DNA from: Treponema sp.
Lineage (GTDB): Bacteria; Spirochaetota; Spirochaetia; Treponematales; Breznakiellaceae
DNA: 11,970 nt
Assembly: GCA_031272575.1 (NCBI GenBank)
Contig: JAISTO010000149.1
Location: forward strand, 1 to 11,970
Direction of reading: 5' to 3'
The first letter of the stretch is position 1, and each line of letters begins with the position of its first letter. Both the position numbers and the translations under genes were made by a program. Below are positions 4,709 to 11,957 of this stretch, in pieces. The notes below the pieces were generated by a model, which was given only the letters and a program-made list of their open reading frames with translations, searched no databases and was not told the origin of the DNA.

Positions 4709-6478
4709 ATGGAAAAACAGGAAATAACCGCGCGGGCGCGGCGCTATATCAGCCTCGAAAGTGACGCGGGCTTCCGCGGCGAGGTGGAGGCGCTCCTTGC
4801 GCAAGAGGACTGGAAGGAACTCGAGGATAGGTTTTACCGTACGCTCGAGTTTGGGACGGGCGGGCTGCGGGGCGTCATCGGGGGCGGCGATAACCGCATG
4901 AACACGCTGGTGGTCAAAAACGCGACGCAGGGGCTGGCCAGTTACCTGCTGCGGGCGCTCCCCGAAAAAGCGGCCGCGGGCGCGCTGAGCGCCGCGATAG
5001 CGTACGACAGCCGCCGCTATTCGAAGGAGTTCGCGGAGGCAGCGGCGCTCATCTTCGCGGGGAACGGCATAAAGGCGTACCTCTTTTCCGGGATGCGGCC
5101 CACGCCGGTGCTCTCGTTTGCCATCCGCGCGCTGGGCTGCGACACCGGCATCGTGGTCACCGCGAGCCACAACCCGCCGCAGTACAACGGCTACAAGGCC
5201 TACTGGGCCGGCGGCGGCCAGGTGATCCCCCCGCACGACGAGGGCATCATCGCGGAGGTGAACCGCGTGACCTCGGTGCATACCCTTACGCGGGATGAGG
5301 CGCTCGAGCGCGGGCTTCTGGTCTACATCGACAAGGAGATTGACGGCCCCTACCAGGCCATGGTGAAAAGGCGGCTCTTCCGGCCCGCGCTTGTGCGGGA
5401 GCAGGCGGCGTCCCTTCCCATCGTGTACACCCCCCTGCATGGCACAGGCGCCCCGCAGGTCGAGGCTATCCTGGGGGGCCTCGGTTTCAAGGTCACCACC
5501 GTGCCCGAGCAGCGCGAGGGTGACGGCGCCTTCCCCACGGTATCCTACCCCAACCCGGAGGAAGCGGCCGCGCTCGAGATGGCGATCACCCTGGGGAAAA
5601 AGACCGGCGCCCTCCTCGTCATGGCCACGGACCCGGACGCTGACCGCTTTGGCGCGGCCGTGCCTGCGCGGGATGGCGCGGGCTTCACCCTGATCACGGG
5701 GAACCAGATGGGGACGCTCCTCGCGGACTACCTCTTCCTCTCCCTTAAGGAAACGGGTACCATGCCGGAGCGCCCCGCAATGGTCAACACGATAGTCACC
5801 ACCGGTATGCAGGCGGCGGTCGCGGCCTCGTACGGGGTCGAGTGCTTCGAGTGTCTCACCGGCTTCAAGTGGATAGCGGACCTCATGCGGCGCGCGGAAG
5901 CGGACGGGAGTGCCACTATCATCTTTGGGGATGAAGAAAGTTACGGCTACCTGGTGGAAAACGAGGTGCGTGACAAGGACGGGGTCTCCGCGGCCGCCCT
6001 GGTGGCGGAAATGGCGCTCTACTGGCGGAGCCAGGGCAAGAGCCTCCTCGACCGCCTCGACGACCTCTACCGCGCTCACGGCTACTGGGAGGAAACCGGC
6101 GTGTCGAAGTACTTCCCCGGGCCGGAGGGGCCGCGCACCATGGCCGCCATCATGGAAGCGTACCGCGCCGCGCCGCCCGCCGCGCTGGGGGGCATCGCGG
6201 TAACAAAGGTGCGCGACATCCTGCGCTCCGTCACCCTCTTCCCGGGTACGCCCGGCAAAACCGAGCCCATCGCGCTCCCCAAGAGCGACGTGCTCCAGTT
6301 CTGCCTCGCGGACGGCACGGTCGTCAGCGCCCGGCCGAGCGGCACGGAGCCGAAGATCAAGTTCTACGCGTCGTGCCGCACCGAGGTGGGGCCGGGCGGC
6401 CTTGCCGAAGCCCGCGCCGAGGCAGGCCGCAAACTAAAGGCGATCAAGGACGACATCATCAAAGTGATAGGCAAGTAA
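4709..6478 (+). CDS. Phosphoglucomutase / phosphomannomutase family phosphosugar mutase
   Basis: A 589-residue alpha-D-phosphohexomutase that should interconvert hexose 1- and 6-phosphates in the cytoplasm, linking glycolysis to sugar-nucleotide and polysaccharide synthesis. All four family loops are present: catalytic TASHNPP with phospho-Ser153; metal-binding DPDADRFG (Asp308, 310, 312); sugar-binding GDEESYG (407-413); phosphate-binding RPSGTEPKIK (542-551). The N-terminal FGTGGLRG..NRMN and the length match the long PgcA/PGM2-type phosphoglucomutases rather than the shorter 450-residue mutases, so glucose phosphate is the likely substrate (inference). The start at 4709 (MEKQEITARA) is chosen because the 28 residues of the longer frame from 4625 are low-complexity and not family-like. 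No Shine-Dalgarno is visible before 4709. It is first in a five-gene operon; trxB starts 1 nt after its stop. Confidence 0.93.
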   Translation: MEKQEITARARRYISLESDAGFRGEVEALLAQEDWKELEDRFYRTLEFGTGGLRGVIGGGDNRMNTLVVKNATQGLASYLLRALPEKAAAGALSAAIAYDSRRYSKEFAEAAALIFAGNGIKAYLFSGMRPTPVLSFAIRALGCDTGIVVTASHNPPQYNGYKAYWAGGGQVIPPHDEGIIAEVNRVTSVHTLTRDEALERGLLVYIDKEIDGPYQAMVKRRLFRPALVREQAASLPIVYTPLHGTGAPQVEAILGGLGFKVTTVPEQREGDGAFPTVSYPNPEEAAALEMAITLGKKTGALLVMATDPDADRFGAAVPARDGAGFTLITGNQMGTLLADYLFLSLKETGTMPERPAMVNTIVTTGMQAAVAASYGVECFECLTGFKWIADLMRRAEADGSATIIFGDEESYGYLVENEVRDKDGVSAAALVAEMALYWRSQGKSLLDRLDDLYRAHGYWEETGVSKYFPGPEGPRTMAAIMEAYRAAPPAALGGIAVTKVRDILRSVTLFPGTPGKTEPIALPKSDVLQFCLADGTVVSARPSGTEPKIKFYASCRTEVGPGGLAEARAEAGRKLKAIKDDIIKVIGK

Positions 6479-6479
6479 C

Positions 6480-7478
6480 ATGGGCAGCGACATCTCCGGC
6501 ATGAGCCCCGACGTCGACCTCCTCGTCATCGGGGCGGGGCCCGCGGGGCTTAGCGCCGGGCAGTACGGGGCCAGGGCGGGGCTCAAGACACTGGTCCTCG
6601 AAAAGACGGCCCCCGGGGGGCAGGCCCTCCTTATCGACCGCTTGGAAAATTACCCGGGGTGGGGAGCAGGCGGCGAGGCGCTCTCCGGTTTCGACTTCAT
6701 CCAAAATCTCCAAACGCAGATGGCGGACTTCGGCGCCTCCCTCCTGAACGAGGAAGCGGTCGCCATAAAAAAAGACGGCTCCCTCTTTCGCGTAACCCTG
6801 GCGGGGGGCGCGGAAAAAACCGCCGCCGCCGTCATCCTGGCCACGGGCGCGCTCCGCCGCACCCTCGGCGTGCCGGGCGAGGCCCGCTACACGGGCCGGG
6901 GCGTGTCCTACTGCGCCACCTGCGACGGCCCCTTTTTCCGGCGAAAAAAAGTTTTCGTGATCGGGGGGGGGGACGCGGCCTGCGACGAGGCCTGGTTCCT
7001 CGCCCGCCTCGCGTCGAAGGTGGTGGTCGTGCACCGCCGCGATCGCTTCCGGGCCCAGCGCGCGCTCGCGGAGCGGGTGCTCTGTCACCCCGCCATCGAG
7101 GTGCGCTTCAACACGATCCTCCGCGAAATAAAAGGTGACGATGATGCCGTCTCGTCCGTGGTGCTCGAGCGCCTCCCTGTCACCCCAACCGAAAGCGAGC
7201 CCCTCGTCTACGAGGATGACGGGGCCGCGGTCTTCATCTTTGCCGGCACGGAGCCCCAGTCGGGCCTGGCGCCGGACGCCGCGAAGGACGAGGCGGGCTA
7301 TCTGCGCACCGGCGCCCGCATGGAGACCTCCCTGCCGGGGCTCTTCGCCGCGGGCGACCTCCGCGCCGGGGCCTTCCGCCAGGTGGTCACCGCCTGCGCG
7401 GACGGGGCGGCCGCGGCGCACTACGCCGCCGCGTGGATAGACGCCCAGCGCGGCGCCGCTTACGGGGCCCCCGCATGA
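6480..7478 (+). CDS. trxB: Thioredoxin reductase
   Basis: A 332-residue flavoprotein that uses NADPH to reduce thioredoxin in the cytoplasm. The FAD site GAGPAG is at 18-23, the redox pair CATC at Cys145-Cys148 followed by DGPFF, the NADPH site IGGGDAACDEA from 161 with HRRDRFRAQ after it, and the C-terminal FAD site LFAAGDLRAGAFRQVVTACADG around 289-310. Length and order match bacterial low-molecular-weight TrxB. ATG 6480 comes 1 nt after the mutase stop; an alternative ATG at 6501 (MSPDVDLL) would trim a short non-conserved tail. No strong Shine-Dalgarno is seen, so translation is probably coupled. The NADPH motif is encoded by an unbroken run of ten G (6963-6972). Its stop overlaps the aroC start. 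Confidence 0.94.
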   Translation: MGSDISGMSPDVDLLVIGAGPAGLSAGQYGARAGLKTLVLEKTAPGGQALLIDRLENYPGWGAGGEALSGFDFIQNLQTQMADFGASLLNEEAVAIKKDGSLFRVTLAGGAEKTAAAVILATGALRRTLGVPGEARYTGRGVSYCATCDGPFFRRKKVFVIGGGDAACDEAWFLARLASKVVVVHRRDRFRAQRALAERVLCHPAIEVRFNTILREIKGDDDAVSSVVLERLPVTPTESEPLVYEDDGAAVFIFAGTEPQSGLAPDAAKDEAGYLRTGARMETSLPGLFAAGDLRAGAFRQVVTACADGAAAAHYAAAWIDAQRGAAYGAPA

Positions 7479-8515
7479 GCGGCAGCGTCTTCGGCAGGCT
7501 CTTCCGCGTGGTCACCTTCGGCGAAAGCCACGGCCCGGCCACCGGCTGCGTCATCGACGGCTGCCCCGCGGGCCTCCCCCTGCGCAAGGATGACATCTGC
7601 CGCGACCTGCTGCGCCGCCGTCCGGGCGCGGGCGGGGTATCGACCACCCGCCAGGAATCTGACGAGCCGGAAATCCTCTCCGGCGTCTTCGAGGGGAAGA
7701 CCCTCGGCACCCCGATCTGTATCATCATCAGAAATCAGAATCAAAAAAGTGATGACTACGATACCCTCCGTGACGTCTACCGCCCAGGCCATGCGGACTG
7801 GACCTGGGAGGCGAAGTACGGCCTGCGGGATCACCGGGGGGGGGGCAGGGCCTCGGGCAGGGAGACCGCGGGCCGTGTCGCGGCGGGCGCGGTCGCGAAG
7901 GTCTTCCTGGCCTCGCTCGGCGTTTCCGTCAGGGCCTGGGTCTCCGCGCCGGAGGGCCTCGCCCAGGACGCCGCCGGGGCTGCCGCCGGGGCCGCAGCCG
8001 GGGCTGTAGCCCTGGCCGAGCGCCTCCGCGCCGAGGGCGACAGCATAGGCGGGGCGATCACCTGCCGCGTCGAGGGGCTGCCGGCCGGCCTGGGGGAGCC
8101 CGTCTTCGACAAGGCCGGCGCCCTGCTCGGCCAGGCTATCCTCTCCATCGGGGCCTGCAAGGGCATCGAGTTCGGCGAGGGCTTCGCCGCGCAGGCCCTG
8201 CGGGGCTCCGCGCACAACGACGCGATCCTCGCCCCCCCGCCCGCGGGAAAAGACGCCTTCGCGACGAACCATGCGGGGGGTATGCTGGGGGGTATTACCA
8301 CGGGCCAGGCCCTCGAGTTCCGCGCGGCCTTCAAGCCCACGGCCTCCATCGCCGCCCCCCAGAGCACCTGCGACCGCCAGGGCCGGCCCCGCACGCTCAG
8401 CGTCGGCGGCCGACATGACGTGTGCATAGTCCCCCGCGCGGTCCCGGTGGTAGAGGCCATGGCCGCCCTCGTCTTCGCCGACCTCGCCCTGCGGCAGCGC
8501 GCCGCGTCATTATGA
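7475..8515 (+). CDS. aroC: Chorismate synthase
   Basis: 346 residues. It makes chorismate from 5-enolpyruvylshikimate 3-phosphate, the last common step to aromatic amino acids and folate, using reduced FMN. Signatures: FGRLFRVVTFGESHGPA (GESHG 16-20), RDHRGGGRASGRETAGRVAAGA (from 118), SIGACKGIEFGEGF, SAHNDA, NHAGGMLGGITTG, FKPTASI and the C-terminal GRHDVCIVPRAVPVVEAM. The start is ATG 7475, overlapping the trxB TGA (ATGA); the in-frame extension to 7433 is trxB sequence in another frame. Two oddities: a run of ten G (7836-7845) encodes the conserved RGGG motif, and three 12-bp repeats (7970-8005) encode AAGA-AAGA-AAGA. Neither breaks the frame. Having reduced-flavin-dependent AroC beside the flavoprotein trxB may be coincidence. 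Confidence 0.95.
   Translation: MSGSVFGRLFRVVTFGESHGPATGCVIDGCPAGLPLRKDDICRDLLRRRPGAGGVSTTRQESDEPEILSGVFEGKTLGTPICIIIRNQNQKSDDYDTLRDVYRPGHADWTWEAKYGLRDHRGGGRASGRETAGRVAAGAVAKVFLASLGVSVRAWVSAPEGLAQDAAGAAAGAAAGAVALAERLRAEGDSIGGAITCRVEGLPAGLGEPVFDKAGALLGQAILSIGACKGIEFGEGFAAQALRGSAHNDAILAPPPAGKDAFATNHAGGMLGGITTGQALEFRAAFKPTASIAAPQSTCDRQGRPRTLSVGGRHDVCIVPRAVPVVEAMAALVFADLALRQRAASL
7970..8005 (+). repeat. 12-bp tandem triplicate inside aroC
   Basis: GCCGCCGGGGCY occurs three times in a row (7970-7981, 7982-7993, 7994-8005; the third begins GCAGCC). It encodes Ala-Ala-Gly-Ala three times at residues 166-177 of chorismate synthase, ahead of AVALAERLRAEGDSIGG. It is in frame and probably a tolerated surface-loop expansion. 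Confidence 0.7.
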
Positions 8516-9669
8516 TGAGCGAAACCCTCCGCGGCACCGTCGAAAGCATAGCCCCGGGCGGCGAGGGGTTTTTCAAACAGGATGGCAAGAGTTTTTTTGT
8601 GGGGCTAAGCGCCCCGGGAGACACGATTGCCTTTCGCGTCACCGAGGAGCACAAGTCCTGGGCGCGGGGCGCGCTGCTTGAAGTGCTCTCCCCCGGGCCA
8701 GGCCGCGTCACCCCTGTCTGCCCCTGTTACGGCATCTGCGGGGGCTGCTCCCTGGGGCACCTCTCGTACGAGAGCCAAATCGAGGCGAAAAAAACTATAC
8801 TGGCGGACAGTTTTCTGCACATAGGGAAGATTTTTCAACTACCGGTCATAAAAGTGACTAGTGGACAGCCGTTTGAGTATCGAAACCGCGCGAGGCTCCA
8901 TGTTGACGGGAATGCGCTGGGCTTCAAGGCGCGGGGGAGCGGCGCGATTGTCCCCCTTGGCGACTGCCCTGCCTGCGTTCCGGAGCTGCGGCGTTTTCTT
9001 GCAAGGGCCGCGGAAACGCCGCTGCCGCGGGGCGCCGCGGAAATCACCCTGTACGCGCGGAACGGAACGCTCCTCCGGGAAGGGGGACAGCGCCGGGGAA
9101 AAATCACCTTTTTGGATAAAGATCTAAGCGTGGACTGCGGGCTTTTCTTTCAGAGCAACGGCGCGCTCCTCGAGCGGCTCATAACCGCGCTCCGTGAGGC
9201 CGCGGCGCGGGTGGACGAGGGGCTTCCGCTTGCCGACCTCTACTGCGGCGTGGGGACCTTTGCCGCGTTTCTCGGGGAGCGGTTTTCGGGCGGGCCGCGG
9301 CCTGCCGTCACCCTTGTTGAAGCAAACAAAAGCGCGCTCGCGCTGGCCTGCGAAAACTGCGCGGCCTTTCCCCTCGAGGCTGCCGCGCAGGACTGCGGGA
9401 CCTGGGCCCGCGCCCATGACCTGTCGCGGTACGGCATGGTGGTCTGTGACCCGCCGCGGCAGGGGCTGAGCGCGGGCCTCGCGGCCGCGCTCGCGGAACG
9501 GGGGCCGCGCCTCCTCGCGTATGTCTCCTGCAATCCGGCCAGCCTCGCGCGGGACGCCGCCATACTCCGCGCGGGGGGCTTCTTTCTCGACAGCCTCGGC
9601 TTCTTCGACTTCTACCCGCACACGGCCCACATCGAGGCGCTCGCGCTCTTCACGAGGGACGCCGCATGA
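8512..9669 (+). CDS. TRAM-domain Fe-S RNA (uracil-5-)-methyltransferase, RumA/TrmA family
   Basis: 385 residues. It should methylate C5 of a uridine in rRNA (or tRNA) with S-adenosylmethionine. The N-terminal TRAM domain (about 5-60) begins LRGTVESIAPGGEGFF. The 4Fe-4S ligands Cys70, Cys76 and Cys79 (CPCYGICGGC), plus Cys152 (GDCPAC), have the RumA/RlmD spacing C-x5-C-x2-C. The catalytic domain has DLYCGVGTFAAFL (242-254), VEANKSAL, CDPPRQGL (Asp313), the nucleophile Cys340 in YVSCNPASLARD, and Glu375 in HTAHIEALALF. The iron-sulfur site favours a 23S rRNA enzyme over tRNA-specific TrmA, but the target cannot be fixed from sequence. The start at 8512 overlaps the aroC stop (ATGA); ATG 8515 follows directly and is an alternative. 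The stop overlaps the next gene. Confidence 0.9.
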   Translation: MMSETLRGTVESIAPGGEGFFKQDGKSFFVGLSAPGDTIAFRVTEEHKSWARGALLEVLSPGPGRVTPVCPCYGICGGCSLGHLSYESQIEAKKTILADSFLHIGKIFQLPVIKVTSGQPFEYRNRARLHVDGNALGFKARGSGAIVPLGDCPACVPELRRFLARAAETPLPRGAAEITLYARNGTLLREGGQRRGKITFLDKDLSVDCGLFFQSNGALLERLITALREAAARVDEGLPLADLYCGVGTFAAFLGERFSGGPRPAVTLVEANKSALALACENCAAFPLEAAAQDCGTWARAHDLSRYGMVVCDPPRQGLSAGLAAALAERGPRLLAYVSCNPASLARDAAILRAGGFFLDSLGFFDFYPHTAHIEALALFTRDAA

Positions 9670-10427
9670 TCATCACCTTAACTGAAGAAGCGGAAGCGGG
9701 GCTCGCGGCCGAGCCGCGCGTCATCGCCGTCAGCCCTGACTTCGCTGCGGTCTACAAGCCGCCCCGTATGCACTGCGCCCCCGCCGCCCCCGGCCGGCCT
9801 TGCCGCGGCACCCTCCTCGAATGGTGCGGGGCGCTTTTTCCGGAGACGCTCGCCGTGTCCGGCCGCGGCCGGGGCGAGGGGGGCCTGCTGCACCGGCTCG
9901 ACTACGAGGCGCGGGGCCTGGTGCTCTTCGCGCGGCACGAGGCGGCCTTCGCCGCGCTCGCCGCGCAGCAGGAGGCGGGGGCCTTCGTGAAAGAGTACAC
10001 GGCGCGCTCCGCGGGTGTGCGCGCCCCCCTCCCGGCGGGCTTCCCCCCCCTGCCCGAGGGGCTTGCCTCCGCCCCGCTGCCGCCCTCGCGCTCCCGCGGC
10101 GCGCTCCACATAGCGAGCGCGTTCCGGCCCTACGGCCCGGGCCGCAAAGCCGTGCGTCCCCTCCCCGCCCCCGCCAGGAATGCCGCCCTCGACCAGGGCC
10201 TCCCCTACGTGACCGAAATGCTCGAGGCGGTGCCAGAGGCATTGCCGGAGGCAGCGCCGAAGGCGGGCGGGTATCGCTTTACTGTGCGCCTCCGCCGGGG
10301 CTTCCGCCACCAGGTACGGTGTCACCTCGCGTGGATCGGGTTCCCCCTGGCAGGGGATACGCTCTACGGCGGCGCCCCCGCTGACTTCCTGGCCCTCTGC
10401 GCGCGCCGCCTGGAGTTCGCGCTTTGA
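9666..10427 (+). CDS. RluA-family RNA pseudouridine synthase
   Basis: 253 residues. It should convert uridine to pseudouridine in rRNA or tRNA. The catalytic motif is GGLLHRLDYEARGLVLFAR with catalytic Asp79; upstream is VYKPPRMHCAP, and downstream the family C-terminal motifs FVKEYTA and RLRRGFRHQVRCHLAWIGFPLAGDTLYGG. There is no N-terminal S4 domain, as in RluA/TruC-type single-domain enzymes. The middle is Pro/Ala-rich (about 120-200), in line with the very high GC. HRLDYEARG replaces the commoner HRLDxxTSG, so Thr-Ser are missing while Asp, Arg and the final Gly are kept. The ATG overlaps the methyltransferase stop (ATGA), pairing two rRNA/tRNA modification enzymes. It is last in the operon and convergent with the DUF1015 gene. 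Confidence 0.88.
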   Translation: MIITLTEEAEAGLAAEPRVIAVSPDFAAVYKPPRMHCAPAAPGRPCRGTLLEWCGALFPETLAVSGRGRGEGGLLHRLDYEARGLVLFARHEAAFAALAAQQEAGAFVKEYTARSAGVRAPLPAGFPPLPEGLASAPLPPSRSRGALHIASAFRPYGPGRKAVRPLPAPARNAALDQGLPYVTEMLEAVPEALPEAAPKAGGYRFTVRLRRGFRHQVRCHLAWIGFPLAGDTLYGGAPADFLALCARRLEFAL

Positions 10428-10443
10428 GGTGGGGATTCCGCGC

Positions 10444-11709
10444 TTAAAGCCCCCTGCATTCGAGGGAGAAGCGCTTGTCCCGCGCCGCGCCCATCGAGAA
10501 ACTTTTTCGCGGGAGGGGGCCGCCGCGGGCTACTGACGCGAAAAGGCCCTCTTTCGCGAAGGGGGGCAAAAGGACCCCGACGGCAGAAGCCGCGGCAGAG
10601 CCTCCGCCACCCGCCGCGGCCTCCGCCACCCGCCGCGTTTCCTCCTCGCCGTGGAGGTAGTCTATGCGGATGCCCTGCCTTTCCCGCGTCAGGGCCTCGA
10701 GCGCGGGTTCCACGAGCGCGGCAGCGGCCAGCGCGCCAGTGGTTTGCACCGCGGCGCAGTGAGCGCCCGCGGGCCGGGCCTCGAGGCCGGGGACCGCCCG
10801 CAGAACGGAAAGAACGGTATCCATGTCAACATTGAAAAGGACACGGTGGATAGGCTCGAAACGGAGCGCGGGGCTGTACAGGTTGACCAACTCGACGAGC
10901 GCCCACCTGAGCGGGTGCTCCGCGAGGCGCTCTTCCCCGGCATGGGCTTTTTTATGCTCTTCCCAGATGGCCTTCGCGGCCGCGAGCGAGTGGTTGCCAT
11001 CCCCCACCGCAAAGAGGAAGGGGGCGTTCCCGGCGCCGGCGCCGCGCTCCGCGTTTTTGAGCGCGTCTTGAAAGGCGCGCGCGGCCAGCTCCAGGGCCTC
11101 GCCCTCGAGCGGCCAGCCGCTCACATGGCCCGCGCCCTCGAACAAGTCCGTGTCGTAGAGGGGCATTTGCTGTTTGGCCGTTTTGGCGAGCGCGGGGAGG
11201 ATAAGGTCGGCGGGGTCATCGAAGAGCACCATGCTATGCGGCGTCTCGAGCGCGGCGCCTCTGCGGAGGGCCATGCGGGGGGGGAGGCGGTCGGGCACCG
11301 TGTCCTCGGTAGCGCGCGCGAGGGTCTTTGCGCCGGGGCGCCAGTCGTAGGCATCGAGATCGAGCGCCGCGACAAGGCCCTGCCGGACGCCGGCGCCGCA
11401 GAGCCGCTCTACATAGACGCAGCAGCGCCGCGGAGGAGCAAAGACGGCCCGGCGGTACCGGCGCATTGTTTCGTGAATGGCCGCTTTTTGGGCATCGAAA
11501 CCCGCGTCAGGCAAAAACGCCTCGGGAAGAATAAGGTTGATGGTAGAGGGCGCGTCCCCCGCGAATGCCCGCACCCGTTCCCAGTAGGCCCGGTCCTGCG
11601 TGTACTGATCACAGGCAATGACCGCCCACTTTTGCATATCCGTGCCGGCCGCGGGCAGCAGTATATCCGCCGCGCCGAGGCCGGCCGCATTGAGCGCATC
11701 CTGGTACAT
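10444..11709 (-). CDS. DUF1015 family protein
   Basis: A 421-residue cytoplasmic protein with the features of the DUF1015 family: WAVIACDQYTQDRAYW near the N-terminus, STINLILPEAF, DAYDWRPGAKTLARATEDTVPDRLPPRMALR in the middle, and VGDGNHSLAAAKAIWEE (Asp237-Gly-Asn-His240). The biochemical function is not established, so none is given. The start at 11709 (MYQDALNAAGLGAADILLP) is chosen because the in-frame extension to 11820 is encoded by repeat DNA and is not protein-like. No Shine-Dalgarno precedes 11709, but a TATACT box ends 6 nt before the ATG, so the mRNA may be leaderless. The C-terminus has an Ala/Gly-rich stretch (VAEAAAGGGGSAAASA). It runs against the pseudouridine synthase gene with 16 nt between stops and no clear terminator. 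Confidence 0.9.
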   Translation of the reverse strand: MYQDALNAAGLGAADILLPAAGTDMQKWAVIACDQYTQDRAYWERVRAFAGDAPSTINLILPEAFLPDAGFDAQKAAIHETMRRYRRAVFAPPRRCCVYVERLCGAGVRQGLVAALDLDAYDWRPGAKTLARATEDTVPDRLPPRMALRRGAALETPHSMVLFDDPADLILPALAKTAKQQMPLYDTDLFEGAGHVSGWPLEGEALELAARAFQDALKNAERGAGAGNAPFLFAVGDGNHSLAAAKAIWEEHKKAHAGEERLAEHPLRWALVELVNLYSPALRFEPIHRVLFNVDMDTVLSVLRAVPGLEARPAGAHCAAVQTTGALAAAALVEPALEALTRERQGIRIDYLHGEEETRRVAEAAAGGGGSAAASAVGVLLPPFAKEGLFASVARGGPLPRKSFSMGAARDKRFSLECRGL

Positions 11710-11715
11710 GGTGAC

Positions 11716-11744
11716 AGTATAGCGGAAACAGGGGTGAATGGGAA
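11716..11744 (-). promoter_or_regulatory. Possible promoter of the DUF1015 gene giving a leaderless mRNA
   Basis: On the minus strand CGCTATACTGTCACCATG: TATACT occupies 11721-11716, 6 nt before the ATG at 11709. A start 7 nt after the -10 would fall on or next to the A of ATG. At 17 bp further upstream is TTCCCA (11744-11739), a poor -35. Confidence 0.35.
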
Positions 11745-11771
11745 GGGGGGGATAGGGAGTGAGGAGTGGAG

Positions 11772-11794
11772 ATTCCGCGGTCGAGCCGCGGAAT
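11772..11794. repeat. REP-like palindrome
   Basis: ATTCCGCGG, loop TCGAG, CCGCGGAAT: a perfect 9-bp inverted repeat with GGAG before and GACG after. The flanked form (GGAGATTCC..GGAATGACG) resembles dispersed extragenic palindromes of many genomes. A related GGGGATTCCGCGC lies at the operon/DUF1015 junction (10433-10445). Confidence 0.55.
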
Positions 11795-11802
11795 GACGAG
11801 CG

Positions 11803-11867
11803 CTCCGTCACGCCGCGCATGGCAACCCTCCGTCACGCCGCGCATGGCACCCCCGTCACTCCGCGCT
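11803..11867. repeat. 25-bp tandem repeat, two exact and one degenerate copy
   Basis: CTCCGTCACGCCGCGCATGG plus CA occurs at 11803-11824 and again at 11828-11849, a 25-bp period. A shorter degenerate third copy, CCCGTCACTCCGCGC, runs to 11867. It adjoins the palindrome at 11772-11794 and shares the CGTCA(C/T)(G/T)CCGCG core, so all may come from one repeat family. Confidence 0.65.
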
Positions 11868-11927
11868 TTAAGCCTAAACTTGTCCCATATCTTTAGCCCA
11901 CTCTGAAGAAACAGGATTTTAAGAATT

Positions 11928-11957
11928 TAACCGCGAATTATGCTAATGAACGCGAAT
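11928..11957. repeat. Second copy of the CGCGAAT hairpin-element arm
   Basis: Matches 4484-4513 at 28 of 30 positions (TAACCGCGAATTA, then TGCT instead of CGCG, then AATGAACGCGAAT). Only the left arm is seen before the window ends at 11970; the inverted arm may lie just outside. Confidence 0.7.

Noticed and set aside
4691..6079. 462-residue minus-strand frame opposite the mutase gene
   Set aside because: A mirror of a GC-rich gene; Arg/His/Gly-rich with no family motif, while the plus strand has all catalytic motifs.
6459..8416. Long minus-strand frames opposite trxB and aroC
   Set aside because: Antisense shadows caused by high GC in third positions; no signatures or ribosome sites.
10428..10460. 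Bidirectional terminator between the convergent genes
   Set aside because: Only a loose GGGG/CCCC pairing with a 15-nt loop and no T-run on either strand; too weak to call.
10651..11796. 381-residue plus-strand frame opposite the DUF1015 gene
   Set aside because: Shadow frame; the minus strand carries recognisable DUF1015 motifs across the same span.
11710..11820. 37-residue N-terminal extension of the DUF1015 protein
   Set aside because: It is encoded by the palindrome and repeat DNA (RSSFRGSTAESP...) and is not family-like.
11803..11867. CRISPR-like array
   Set aside because: Only two exact copies with a 3-nt gap and no spacers; this is a simple tandem repeat.
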